From Deuterostichococcus epilithicus (taxonomy: Eukaryota > Chlorophyta > Trebouxiophyceae > Prasiolales > Stichococcaceae), in NCBI GenBank assembly GCA_033439295.1, contig JAVTLE010000008.1:2418001-2482000 (forward strand): 64,000 bases of DNA, read 5' to 3'. The notes under the pieces were generated by a model. It was not told the DNA's origin, did not search any database, and saw only the letters and a program-made list of their open reading frames with translations. Position 1 is the stretch's first letter, and each line of letters starts with the position of its first letter. Positions 1 to 11,315 of the stretch are shown here, one piece after another. The position numbers and the translations under genes are program-made.

Positions 1-1010
1 GCCAGCTGCAGAGCGAGAAGGATGCAATTTGGAACTTCGACAGGGCAATTTGTGGCTTCTTTGCTTGTACCTTTGCTCAGGCATAGCTGGAATGAGGGCA
101 CATGACAGAGCGTCGTCGATGCCACATCATTGTGTAGAAACAAAGGTCATGGTTGATACAGATTCAGGAGCTGATACTAAAGCCACACCTTGCGGCGCTT
201 GCACTCCACGTACAGCGAGTTGGCGAGGAAGATGGTCCAGGTGGAAATAGCGCCAAAAGCCTGCGGCAGTAACAATGCAACGCTGTGCTGCTGCTTGCCT
301 GTGCTATGAATGCATTGCGGAGGCAGCATGGCAGTAGCACTCCTTGCTGTGTCACTCTGCTTCGTGTCTCATAGCGGCAGCAGCAGGCGCGATGCATAGC
401 CACCACAGCTTCATTGAAAGCCAAAGCAAAGGAGAAAGCGCACGATCATGATGGGGAGGCCAGCGGCTGCAGAGGTGAGGTAAACCGCTCGGGGCAGTGA
501 CAGCATGACCTGGCCGATCTGCGCGGCGCTGGAAGTCAGCCAGGCGTCGGTCTTCGAGCCGGCATGGCCAGCCCATCCGACAGTCCAGAACGCCTGCCAC
601 GCCGTCAGGTGGTCTGCAGTGTGGTAAAGGGCAGCGAGTCTTTGCCGAGTGCACAGGTTTGCATTGATAATTTTCTCTGTTGGAAAGGGTACAGCTTGTA
701 TAGCAGGAGTTCCAGATAAACCGTAGAAATAAATGCTGCGGCCGAACGCAAATGCATCGTACCGTAGCTGGTGTTGTCGACGCCGGTCTCGGCCAGAGCG
801 GTGTCGGTGCTTGTGGGGGACACCTTATACAGATCCTCCTGCAGCGCAGCACAGTGGAGTATGTAGCGGAGTATGTAGGCGGTGCATGCGATGAAACAGT
901 AGGACTTACTGCAGCTCGGGACCTAGAAACATCTTCCATGCTTGCTTCTCAAAGCGTCGTACCCCATGGCCGCCCTCAGCGTCCTTGTTGTCGTAGCCCT
1001 TTGTCGCCAT
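1..1010 (-). CDS. AUX/LAX-type auxin influx carrier (amino-acid permease family), 5' part
   Basis: This is the N-terminal part of a multi-pass membrane permease of the AUX1/LAX branch, which in plants imports auxin with protons across the plasma membrane. The substrate in an alga is not known. I see ATG at 1010 (reading MATKGYDNKD), exon 1 to about 910, an exon near 838-765, one at about 593-449 and one at about 272-178. The third reads TDAWLTSSAAQIGQVMLSLP, matching the plant DAWFSCASNQVAQVLLTLP helix. The fourth reads GAISTWTIFLANSLYVECKR, matching GSWTAYLISVLYVEYRARK. The rest of the protein lies beyond the window start. The frame of the second exon is unsettled: the phase-correct reading is less protein-like than the neighbouring frame (DLYKVSPTSTDTALAE), so a splice site may be misplaced. 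Family assignment is firm; exon borders are approximate. Confidence 0.82.
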
Positions 1011-1990
1011 CGTGTCGACCGTCCACCTGCACATTAAGACATTCTTATTGTTCAAGACGCACTTGTGTGGGCATCTTACTGCGATGATGGTGCACCGAGC
1101 AGACGTGATACTCAAGTTGTGCATGCATGCGGCGGCGGCGTAGTCTTGCACAGGAAACTGGCGCTATGCACTCAGCCACTAACATGCGCGTGGCTCATCC
1201 CTCTGTAACACATGCTTGAGCACTGAGTGTGCCTGATTGAGTCGCTCGTGAGCACGTCAGGCAATCCTGGCTGTAGTGGGTCAGCCGGGGCTCAGGGTTG
1301 AGCCGTGCTCCTGATCGCAACCCTGCGCCTTGATCTTTGGCTGACGCAGATAAAACGCTTGCGCGGATCCAGTGGACCAGCGGCCGCAGGAGCGCGAAAG
1401 GTGGTGCGCTGCCCGCCGACAGTGTAGTACCACGACAGAGGGTGCGTGCGCGAGGCGCAAAAGCGGCGAAGTCGAGGGTGTGAGATTGGAAACCTAGTGT
1501 GCCGCGAACCAAGCTTACAGGCCTCTGATCGCCATGTGAAAGCGAGCGTATGCGAGACTGCACCTCTAGGGCTCGGTCCTTAAGGGTAACACGTGTGTAG
1601 GTGTCGCCTGCGCCGGGGCGGTCGCGGCCGCAAAGCGGTGGCGGCGTGCCGTTTGCCGGTTTTGGACTGGAACGCCCGCTGCCCTGTGCAGGGGGCCTCG
1701 TGAACGCGTTATGAAGATGCTGAATAAGGCGGCGAGGGTGTTAGAGGGAGAAGGCACATTTCAACAACACGTGCCGCTTGCACGTTGCCAACGTGCAGCT
1801 GCCAGTGACCTGGATCTCGATCACTAAACCTTGATTGAAAGCGGGTAGGCCTGTGCGCTTCAGCCTGCAAAACATCGAGAGAACTCTCACAGTTGCGGGC
1901 TTGTAGATCATTGCGGTCAATTCGCACGTATCCGCCCACTGACGGGACAATCTTGTGTCGTAATACGGCCGCCGACCACATAGCAAAGCC
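1011..1990. other. Divergent intergenic region, AUX/LAX and TauD-like genes
   Basis: No exon is recognisable here. The two flanking genes point away from each other, so this stretch should hold both promoters and 5' UTRs. Open frames on the minus strand at 1195-1563 and 1709-1992 show no family likeness or splice-consistent continuation. Confidence 0.4.
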
Positions 1991-4900
1991 ATGGCGCCAA
2001 GCTTGAGCTCCGATTCAGCGGTTCTCGGCGACCTTAGCCCGCAGGCCCTGATCCAGCAGCACTACGCGGCCTCGCCTGACCTGCCGCTCAAGGCCGTTGG
2101 GACAAACTCCGAGCCTGCAGGCGTGCGGTAGGGTTTCGAACGCTGCCCGAAGAACCCATTAATTCGTGATGCATTTCCGAGAAATGATTGCAGAGGCAGC
2201 TGGCACATCGTATGGCATGCTGCGCCTGGCTGACCCCTGGCAACTGGCCGACGCTGTCAAACAAACCAGGTCCTGCCTGCTTGATCGGCCGTGAGCAGAC
2301 CAGCCACGACGGAGCCCGTATCTCCCATAGGGAACTTACCTGCTGCTGCCTGGGTACGGATTCGGGGCAGGCGCTCATGCCCGCAGAGGCCGATTTAGGG
2401 CGCAGCTCATAAGTAAACGGCTGCCACACGCCACTTTGCGCCTGGCGGATGACGAGCTTATTAGGCCTCAGTGCTCTGTCCGCAGCGATCAATATGTCAG
2501 ATGTCCTGTCTGACATGCGCTGTCGCAGATGTGCTAGTGTTGTTGTTGAGCCCTACAAACCTATGTTGCGCCGCAGACACTCGGGCCCGCAGGGCAAGGT
2601 GGAGCCGCTCACCATCATCGACGACCCCGCGGCGTGGACCGCCAAAGACTTCCCCGACCTGGAGCGCCTGGTGTACCGCTTCACCCCCGAGGACATCGCC
2701 GAGCTGGACGCCGCCGTGCGGGCCGCCACGCTCACCGGCAAGGAGATCCAGGTGCCTGCAAACCCTGGTGGTCAAGTAGTCAAGCACCTGCTGGGCAACT
2801 TGGACAAGAGGATGAGGAGTGGCTGATGAGATGCGCTGCCCCTTTTAATATCACTCCATCTCATCAGATGCGAATTGTGTTGGCAAAACGCCAAACCTCG
2901 ATTGCCATGTACGTCAAGCCGCTGTGCCATGTGCAGGATGTGACAAAAGAGGAATTCCAGCTGCCAACGCTGGGCCCCAAATTAGCGTCGTTCCGTGACG
3001 AGGTGCGACATGGCGCTTGGGTGCCTCAAGCTAGAAATGTTGTTCTGTCATGTGCCAGTGGCATGGGATACTCTATGCGGTGCGGGCTCGTCAGTCAACA
3101 CTCTATGCACAACGCGCCTGAGGCCACATTAAATTGTAGCAAATGCTGCCTTGAGCCGCCGGAGCAGCTGACCATTGTTAATGCTCAAAACACAGGTGCG
3201 CTTTGGTCGCGGCTTTGCGCTGCTACGCGGTGTACCAGTGGAGCGCTACAGCCAGCGCGAGTCGGTGCTGGCATACTGGGGCTTCGGGCTGTACTGGGGC
3301 AAGGTCGTGAGCCAGAACGCCAAGGGCCACATCGTGGGGCACGTGAAGGCACGTTTCCATGTCTCCCTGTTGCTGCGCCGCCTCGTCAGTGCCATGCGCC
3401 ACGCATCACCTCCTGCTGCCGCACACACACAACCCTGTTTAGCCTCAGCCAGTTGCCTGTTTGCTGCTGAGCACTGCCGCGGATCCTTTGCCAAGTGGCT
3501 GGGAGGGACCCTGCAGTCAGACCGACCTCTGCTTTGCGATGTTTCATCAGGACATTGGGCACGACCCAAAGCGGCCAGACACACGGGTGTATGCAACAGC
3601 GCTCGCGCAGCCGTGGCACACAGACGCCAGTGACATCGTGGGTGCGTGCCCTGCGGCAATCTGTTCAAATTACCGCCCAGCCTCTGCCCGGCAGCCTCGA
3701 TCTCTGCCGTGCTGCAGTCCGTCCTGTGATTGCAGCTTGTACGGCAGAGAGCAGCGCTCCGCGCGCCAGGATGACTTAGCACAACAGCACTACGACATGT
3801 GTGCATCGTCAGCCGCGCCTGGTGACCTGATGTGGAGCGTGTCGCCAGGATCAGGACTCGGCAATTCAACTGATGTTCTTTCCTCAGTGTCAGAGATTCC
3901 CGAGGATCATGTCTTGAGCAGGGCTGCTGTGCCTGAAGACCGCCAAGGCGGGCGGCGAGTCCAGCTGGTCGTCCAGCGTCTCGGTGCACAATGAGCTCAT
4001 CCGCATCGGCCGCTCCGACCTGGTGGAGGCACTTGCCGGGCCCTGGTGCGCCGCTCGCTCGAGATGAGATCTCATCGTGATGATTTCCAGAGCTCCTCGC
4101 TCTAAGACATTCGCACGCCGGCGCAGATGCATGCGCGGATTGCGGTGTGACTGAGCTGCATAGTGGCGTCGCATCAGGCAAGGCAATCCTTACCTGTGGC
4201 AGCGCATTCACTTGCCAAATGTGCCCTTGCTGCGCAGGTATGTGGACCGCAAGGGCGAGATCCCAGATGGCAAGAAGCCCTACTTCCGGCTGCCCATCTT
4301 CAACTACTTCCAGGTGCGCCGTCGTCGTCGTGCAGCACTCATGATTGCTCCCACAACTCTCATGCTCTCTGCTCCCACCCAGCCGCATGCGCTGCCGTCC
4401 TCCATGCGCCGCTGTGCACACAATGCAAATTTTGCAACACTGCCCAGCAGGCTCTGATATTGTCTGCCTGCAGGGCTACCTCAGCACGAGCTACAATGCC
4501 ACATATTACGGCAAGTTGCCAATCGCCTCGTTGTTCGGGTCGCAGCCCTTCTGATGTTTGCATGCAGGATTCAAAGCTAGTGCAGCTGTTGTCATATTAC
4601 GTGTTGCGCTGATGAACGCGACCGGGAGGTCTTGACTACGACTTTTTGCCCTGCACTGCTGCAGAGCTGGCGCAGCGCCACTTGGAGGTGCCGCGCCTGA
4701 CAGACAAGCAGCGCGAGGCCGTGCGCTACTTCAACGCTCTGGCCAAGGTATGGCTGGCTTCTGGCGCTGTTGCTGACGGCTGACAAAATTATTGCCACAG
4801 CGACGCTTGATCCCTGGTCGCACACATGGCTGGCGATTGCAGCGTATTCTGTTTTGGAGGGCTGCTGTTCAGTCGGGTCATAGCTGATGAAACGCAGCAG

Positions 4901-5725
4901 CAATCGACACGCAGTCATGCTGACCGCACCTGCGTGTGCTGACTGCAGTCGGACGCGCTGCGGCTGGACTTTGTGCTGCAGCCGGGCGACATCCAGTTGC
5001 TGCACAACCATCAGCAGCTGCACACCCGTGCGTCACTTGCTTGATCTTTCTGACTCTGTTTTAGAACAGTCTGAGCGGCTGGAGGGGAGCTTGGAGGGAT
5101 CATGAGTGACTGCACGCAGGCTGTTTGGGCAGCAGCAATGCACAGCGACCACGACATGCCGCCGTCTGCCGCAGATGCTTCGCCGCAGCCTCTGTTGGCG
5201 CAGTGTTTCCGCAACTGGCCTGGTGCTGAAGCGGTTTCAAATGCAGCCGCACGCACAGTCGTCATCGCACTCACAGTGCCCCGTTGCCGGCGCAGGCACC
5301 CAGTTCGAGGATTACCCAGAGCTGCACCGCCGCCGCCACCTGCTGCGGCTGTGGGTGGCGCCGCCGGCGCCCGACCGGCCGCTGCCGGGAGACTACGCTG
5401 AGCTCTTTGACTCCACCGAAGCCGGTGCGCCCTGCTACTTCTATTGGCTGATTGCATGGCTAACCTTGTCACCTATGCGCTGAAGTGCATGCGTGGCAAG
5501 AGATCATCTGTCCACTGCCGGGCTTTGTACCTGTGCCTTCTGGGATGCATGGGTTGTGTATGTGCCGGTAATCAGAGATTGCAGCAGTGCAATAGATTCT
5601 GGTGCTGGATGGCCTTGTGCCGTCAGCACGTCGCTGACAGCAATCGCTCATGAACGAGCGCAGGCGAACGCGGCGGAATCATTGTGCGCGGCCAGAAGCT
5701 GTCAACACCGCTGGATGGCGAGTGA
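1991..5725 (+). CDS. TauD/TfdA-family 2-oxoglutarate/Fe(II) dioxygenase
   Basis: Non-haem iron dioxygenase of the TauD/TfdA fold that hydroxylates a small substrate using 2-oxoglutarate; the substrate cannot be told from sequence. About twelve exons join in phase from ATG 1991 (MAPSLSSDSAVLGDL) to TGA 5723-5725. Supported exons lie near 1991-2125, 2573-2752, 2937-3002, 3198-3345, 3552-3640, 3925-4049, 4240-4312, 4474-4513, 4666-4748, 4949-5027, 5297-5424 and 5654-5725. Diagnostic blocks are RFGRGFALLRGVPVERYS, SQNAKGHIVGHVK, the iron ligands in QPWHTDASDIV (HxD), the conserved LCLKTAKAGGESSWSSSVSV, the distal His in HNHQQLHTR spanning a splice junction, and the 2-oxoglutarate-binding Arg in RRRHLLRLWVAPP. 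The C-terminus reads GGIIVRGQKLSTPLDGE. The enzyme looks complete and active. The first exon lies upstream of the conserved domain and is the least certain part. Confidence 0.85.
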
Positions 5726-6303
5726 GAATGGATTCTATGTGGCGTCGAAAGCTCAGCACTGCTCTGTAGAATATGTAGAACCCGTCAGGCCTGCATGAGT
5801 TTCCATGCGGTGAGCGCTGCTGCCATTCTTGCCGAGCCCCCTCAAAAGCTCGAGCTGTTACCTTGTCCTGCCTGTTAGGGCTCTCATGCTTGCGCATATC
5901 AATAATTGAGTTCACGCCGTATCTAGATTTCCTGCACGTTCAAAATGATACAGATACTCGACTGCATGTCACGACCCTCATTCTGCATGCTGGCTCCAAT
6001 AATGTGCCGCCGGCCGCCGCGCTGCTACCCTATGTGTGTCAAGTAGTTGACTAGCATGCGTACGTGGTGCATCAACGCTTGACGCTCTATGTGATCCACA
6101 TTCGCCTTAGCATCCGCATTCACAATCGAGGCATAGCCAGCTGTGTGCAGTTTCTGTCAAGCGGGGCCCATTATGCATGCCCCTCAAGGGAAACGCTACA
6201 GGGCCGGCGCTGATCGCGCAGCACGCAGGAGAACTGGGCAGGAGCACCTTTGTGCAATCCCGGCATAAAGCGTGGCGATTGCACCTACACCTTAGAACGC
6301 AAC
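5726..6303. other. Intergenic region
   Basis: Lies between the TauD-like stop and the Surf6 start on the same strand. It should hold the 3' UTR of the first gene and the promoter of the second. I see no conserved coding block. Confidence 0.4.
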
Positions 6304-9300
6304 ATGGCCGTGCTGCTGGGTGAGACGGCGGACGCGGCGACGCGGGACCCGCTGTCGCCGGATGTGCTGGCATCCCATGGCGCCTTCTTCGACCATCTGG
6401 TCGAGCTGGTGCCGCCGCGGCACTACCACGACCTGGACGCCGACCGCGTCAGCACAAAGTACATGAAGAAGGCGGACCGGGAGGCCGCCAAGGCCGCCTT
6501 CCGCAAGCAGCACAAACAGGTGTGCGGGGGCTGCCGCCTGGCAGCGGCGCGGTCATGCCCACTCAGACCGCCTGCGCGCATGTGCTGCTGATTCTCTCTG
6601 CAGTTGCAGCACCTGCGCACCTTGGTCTGAGCTACCACGAGCTGGCCAGGCGGCATGTGGTTCTGTGCACGAACGCCGCACGGCTGCATAGCAAGCACCG
6701 TGTCAATGCACCTCAGACAGCAACCGCATTCACGCGTAGCCATACGTCAGCTGGTTGCCTGCCTGTAAAGTTTATGCCAGCAGGCCGGAGTGCAGCTTTC
6801 GAAACGACCTGCAGGTGACTGGCCATGTTCATACAGATGCACACGACACGTCTGCTGCTCGAGCGCGAGCGCTGCCCCTTGCTGCAGAACAAGAAGGACA
6901 AGCTGGACCCCGACAAGGCGCAGACATCGCTGGACGTCCAGAAGAACCTGAGGGCGCAGGCGGGACGCTCACGCGGCGGGGGCGGCCTCACGGAGCCCGA
7001 TGCGGCGGCCGCGCCGGATGCGGCGGGCGCGGCGGCGGATGCCCCGGCGCGGCAGGGGCTGCGGCTCAATCTCACCGGTGAGCCCTTGCAGCTTTCGAGG
7101 GCGTGGACTTTTCGAGCAGTTGACATAGTCTTGGAACAGTATCAGACTCACTCGGCCGGGTTGTTGGCGCTGCCGTGATATGGCTTCAGTGTGCCGCGGG
7201 TGGTGCTGCAGTAGGCATGTCAGGGATGTTAGTCCAAGTACCTGCCCCAGCCTGAAGGTACTTGTGCGCTGATCCGCTGAGTTGCCAGACCTCTTCTGCA
7301 CGCGGTGTCAATACCGCACATGTGATGTATGCGTGCAGCTGTCGGCTGGCGCCTTGAGTGATGAGGCTTTGCATGTGCCAGTATGCACACCTTCTCTCTG
7401 AGTAAGAGAAGGGCAGAGAAGGAGACCCGATAGTGACATACCTGAAACGGTTCCCGTGTCATGTATGCGCAGACGGCGCACCGCGGGAGGAGCTGCAGCA
7501 GCGGCTGGCGGCCAAGGTGGCGGCACTGCGGGAGGCACGGCATGCGGAGGAGCAAGCTAAGAAGATAGAGGCGGCAAAACGCTTCCGCGCCACCAACGGG
7601 CGAGCAGACTCGAAGGCGGCGGGCGCAAAGCGGAACCGCGACGCATCGGCGGGCGGCGGCATTGGTGGCAGCACGCCGAGGACACCGAAGAAGATATCGG
7701 ACGTGGACTTCCAGAAGTGAGTTCGTGCACGACCTTGTGATTGTTTCTGAGGGTGTTGCACAGCAGGCTTGGGTCCTTCAGAACCGACAGCAGCAACCTG
7801 AGGCAGGCAGGAAGTCCTTAGCATGCGCAATGACTGCTCTGCGGGCTGCTGATCAGCTGCTGATCTGCTGATCCGCTGTGCGCGGCGCAACGCAACAGCT
7901 GTTCGCCTTCTAGCAGAAGCCTACATTGCAAGATGTGTGCACTGTGCAAGATGCTCGCAAATGCAAAACGGCAGGCGATCGGGAAGTGGCAACAGGCAAC
8001 ACAGACTGTGTCAGGCTCGCTACCTCGAGCCCCTGAACGGAAGGTCGTAGAGAATCCTCCTGTGGATGCAAGAAGGATCTACACGTGCTCATCTGTTAAG
8101 GTCTATCGCTGATTCTCTTGCAGGCAGCTGGCAGACGTGGGGCAGGTGCTCAGCAGCGGGCAGAAGCCGGCAGCCAAGCGGCCGCGGCCCGCCGCGGCGC
8201 CTGCTGACGCAGACCTGTCCTTCGGCAAGCTGGACATCGGCACAAGTGAGTAATGCGACTGCCTCCCATCCGTCAGCGCAGCCATGCAGGCGCTCCCCAT
8301 GATCTTCTCGTCCAGTCTGCTGGCCCAAGGCATGGTGCATCGGCCAAGCGCCATGCCCGCCGCCGTGCCCCGCAGCCTCCTGTTTGCGTTCGCTGGGGAT
8401 GAAGCTGGCTGCGCAGCCGTGCGCTCACGGGCACTGTGACAACATCGCACGATTGATCACCAGACGTTCTGGCGTGACCAGCGCTAGACCTTCAGCAAGG
8501 GCCGGCCCAGCAGCATCCGCTTAGCAGCTGTCTGAGGGCCCTGAGCGAAACAAGGCGCCCCCAGGCAGCCAGATGAGCGTGAGGCTGCTGAATGGTTGTG
8601 TGCCAGCTGCTGAGCCGCCTCGCTGAAGGTGCAGTGCACACCGAGTCGGGCACTGCACAGCAACCAGCACACAACAGGTTCCTGCGTGGCAATGAGAAGT
8701 AAGAATTATGTGCACGTGTTGCCGCAGCCGCGAGCGGGCTGGTCGTTGGAAAGCCTGAGCGCAGGCACTGTCCGTTTGGCACAACAAATTGGAGCGTAAG
8801 TGTGTTTGTGCACCTGTGTCCGCAGCCGCGAGCCAGCTGGTGAATGAGAAGCCCAAGCGCAAGCGCAAGGACACAAAAGCGTCGCTGCTGGCCAAGGCGG
8901 AGGCGAAGCAGCAGGCGGCGACCAACCCGGAGGACGCTGCGGCACAGGTAACGTCAATCTTTGATCTTGAATACCTGTGGCTGTGTCTGGTTGGCTTGCT
9001 CTGGCGGCCTCTTCGCGGCCTTGCCGGCCACTTGTGAGTCAGCGCAAGGGGTACCAGGAGCAGCATGTCGGCGTCCAACCCTGAGGTTGCCGCGGCGCTC
9101 GTGCTGTCGGCGTTTTGGGGCCCGTGTGCACTGCTGGTCTGCCGTGGGCCGTCAGCAGCGTCTCCACCGCTTGCGAGTCAGCGCCAGGCACACGCTGGTG
9201 TCACATTCACAAGGGAGCTGTGCGGCATGGAGTTGCTTTTCAAGATGGCATCAGTCAGCGGCTTTTCTGCAGACACGGATCTGTATTGCAGTCGACGTCT

Positions 9301-10111
9301 CGTGAGGGTTCTGCGAGCCCTTCAGGGTTCTAAACCCAAAAATCCGGCACAGGCAGCTAGCCTGCTCATGCCTACTCTATCCGCACTGCTTTCGCAGCCA
9401 GCCTCCGCCATTCAGCCGTGGCGTTTCATTGCACAAGCTCGCGAGGCTCTGCTGTCACTGCCGACCTTCCGTGTCTGCGAGTCAAGCCCAGTGCGCCAAC
9501 GCCCAGCGCACCAACCCATCATCGCTGCGCCACAGGCCAAGGCTGCAGACGAGGCGTGGGGCGCGGCAATGGCTCACGGCGACAGCACACGCAAACACTC
9601 GGTGCCCTCGTGCCCAGCGCACCACACACCCTACATCCTAAACTTGTTGCATTGCAGGCCAAGGCCGCGGGTGAGGCGTGGGGCGCGGCGATGGCGCGCG
9701 CGCGGGGCGAGCGGGTGCTAGACGACCCCACCCGCCTGCGGCGCAGCCTCAAGAAGGATGCAAAGGCGGCCGCCAAGCGCGCCGGTGCCTGGGCGGAGCG
9801 CACCCAGGCGCAGAAGCAGACGCAGGCGGAGAAGCAGAAGAAGTGAGTGCGTTTGGTTTGATGCGACTGCGTTTGCCGTGAACCTTCCATGGATGACGCA
9901 CATGCGCTGGATAAGCAGAAGCACGCAGAGCGGCGGTAGTGTTGTTTGAGTTGTCTGCGCCTCACTTGGACCTGCACTTGCGCCACTGCTGGGGCGCGGC
10001 CTTGCAAGCCCAGACGTGCCTGAGCACTTGCAGACTTGGCGTCACCCGTTTGAAGGGGTCGGGAGGGCAGCTCGAGCATGTCAGGCAGTGTAGAGTAGCA
10101 GCGCGAGAGAC

Positions 10112-10160
<49 letters not shown>

Positions 10161-10448
10161 CAGCGGATGGATGCAGACACGTGCTGGGATGTTCACAGTG
10201 AGCAAGGAGCGTCCATCGGGTCCTCACCCAACTGGTGTCTTGAGAGACATCAAGCCCAAAACTGACCCTCTCGTTGAGCATGACACTGATCTTCCCGTCG
10301 TGCGTGCGGCAGGCGCAACGACAACCTGCAGGCGCGCTCGGCGGCAAAGCTGGACCGGAAGAAGGCCAAGCGGGAAAAGAAGCTGCTACGGCCAGGCTTT
10401 GAGGGCCGCCGCTCAGGGTTCATCGCCGCGCCCGGCGGTGACAAGTAG
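6304..10448 (+). CDS. SURF6: Surf6/Rrp14-family nucleolar ribosome-biogenesis protein
   Basis: Nucleolar RNA-binding protein needed for pre-rRNA processing (yeast Rrp14). Seven exons are supported: 6304-6520, about 6889-7078, 7474-7716, 8125-8248, 8827-8946, 9658-9840 and 10312-10448, from ATG 6304 to TAG 10446-10448. The N-terminal block SHGAFFDHLVELVPPRHYH is the family's FFDxLLELIPxxYY motif. A basic low-complexity middle contains NEKPKRKRKDTKASLL. The C-terminal SURF6 domain has GERVLDDPTRLRRSLKKDAK, WAERTQAQKQ, RRNDNLQARSAAKLDRKKAK and LLRPGFEGRRSGFI, all hallmarks. Introns carry decayed copies of the exons starting at 8827 and 9658, and a CAG microsatellite. A second ribosome-biogenesis gene, UTP18, lies 7 kb downstream. 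Confidence 0.93.
8700..8766 (+). repeat. Decayed duplicate of a Surf6 intron-exon junction
   Basis: The bases CCGCAGCCGCGAGC...GCTGGT plus flanking intron repeat the true junction at 8797-8862, about 97 bases downstream, with scattered substitutions. It lies inside the intron and is out of use in the gene model. Confidence 0.8.
9509..9590 (+). repeat. Decayed duplicate of the next Surf6 exon start
   Basis: The run GAGGCGTGGGGCGCGGC, with upstream acceptor and GCCAAGGC, recurs about 120 bases before the true exon at 9658, which reads AKAAGEAWGAAM. The copied unit includes the end of the intron. Confidence 0.85.
10110..10160 (+). repeat. (CAG)n microsatellite, about 16 units
   Basis: An almost pure CAG/AGC tract, ending in CATCAG, lies in the last intron of the Surf6 gene, between the exon ending at 9840 and the exon starting at 10312. 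In that position it is not translated. Confidence 0.9.
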
Positions 10449-11315
10449 CAGCGGCGGCGGCAATTAGCGGCAGCAGCTGCACACGTCAAAGCGGGAACAC
10501 CCGGGCCTCGAAGGCTGCCGGTCGAGAACTACGCTGGTACCAGTGCCAGTGACAGTGCCAGTACGGCGGCGGCAGCGGGCAGGTAACGGACAGTCTCTTT
10601 GCCGCTCCCATTTCGTCCCCAAGCCTGGAGGCGGCGGCTGCTGCAGCTGTGGCGGCGAGTAGCAGAAGCAGGGAGAGGCGGAGGGTTTTCTCGCGCACAG
10701 CGGCGGCAGCAGCGGCAAGAAGTAGCAGGATGCACAGGCAGCAGAAGGTCCTGCACACCACAGGCAGCAGCGGCTGCTGGGAGGTAAGTTGGTGCTGCCG
10801 CAGAGACTGTACCCTGCGCCGATGGTCGCTGCTGGCGGAAGCAGGGACGAATGTCAACAGGAGGGATTGCCTGCGGGCAGAGTGATTGCGAGCCCAGCTG
10901 AAATCGGGGAAGTTTCAGGGAACAGGAAGCTTATACAAGGCGCGGGGTTGCAACTCGGATGAAGCATCGCCGTGAGAATCGACGAAGAGAGTTCTGAATT
11001 CCCTAGTCAGACGGCTGCAACATGTTTGCTGCTGCGTATGTACTGCTGCAGCAACAGCCTCCCAGTCCCGGCTTGCCACCCTTATATCAAGATTTGCATA
11101 TTCGAATTCTGCAGGATTCCCCCGAATTTAGTCCTGTCCGAGGCCTTTGCTTCCTGAGGTGTACAGTGGTCTGCCAAAGCTAATTCGTCGGCCTTGGATG
11201 CAGCCTGGCTGCTGCAATTGACTCCTGAGCGTATCGTCGACAGGCTGAGCAGTCCGACAGCACCGCCAAGGCAAACACCAGCGGCCCGGCAGACAGTCAC
11301 GCTGGAGCCTGAGTG
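10449..11315. other. Intergenic, purine-rich GC tract
   Basis: Rich in GCAGCGGCGGC-type triplets that open many frames on both strands (for example 10486-10857 minus), none with family likeness. It probably holds the Surf6 3' UTR and the promoter of the next gene. Confidence 0.35.

Noticed and set aside
3246-4421. A 391-codon minus-strand ORF across the TauD-like gene
   Set aside because: The plus strand carries conserved dioxygenase exons with catalytic residues over the same bases. The antisense frame has no family likeness.
10486-10857. Leu/Ala-rich minus-strand open frame of 123 codons
   Set aside because: It arises from GCN/CAG-type triplets in purine-rich DNA. No splice sites, composition or family likeness support it.
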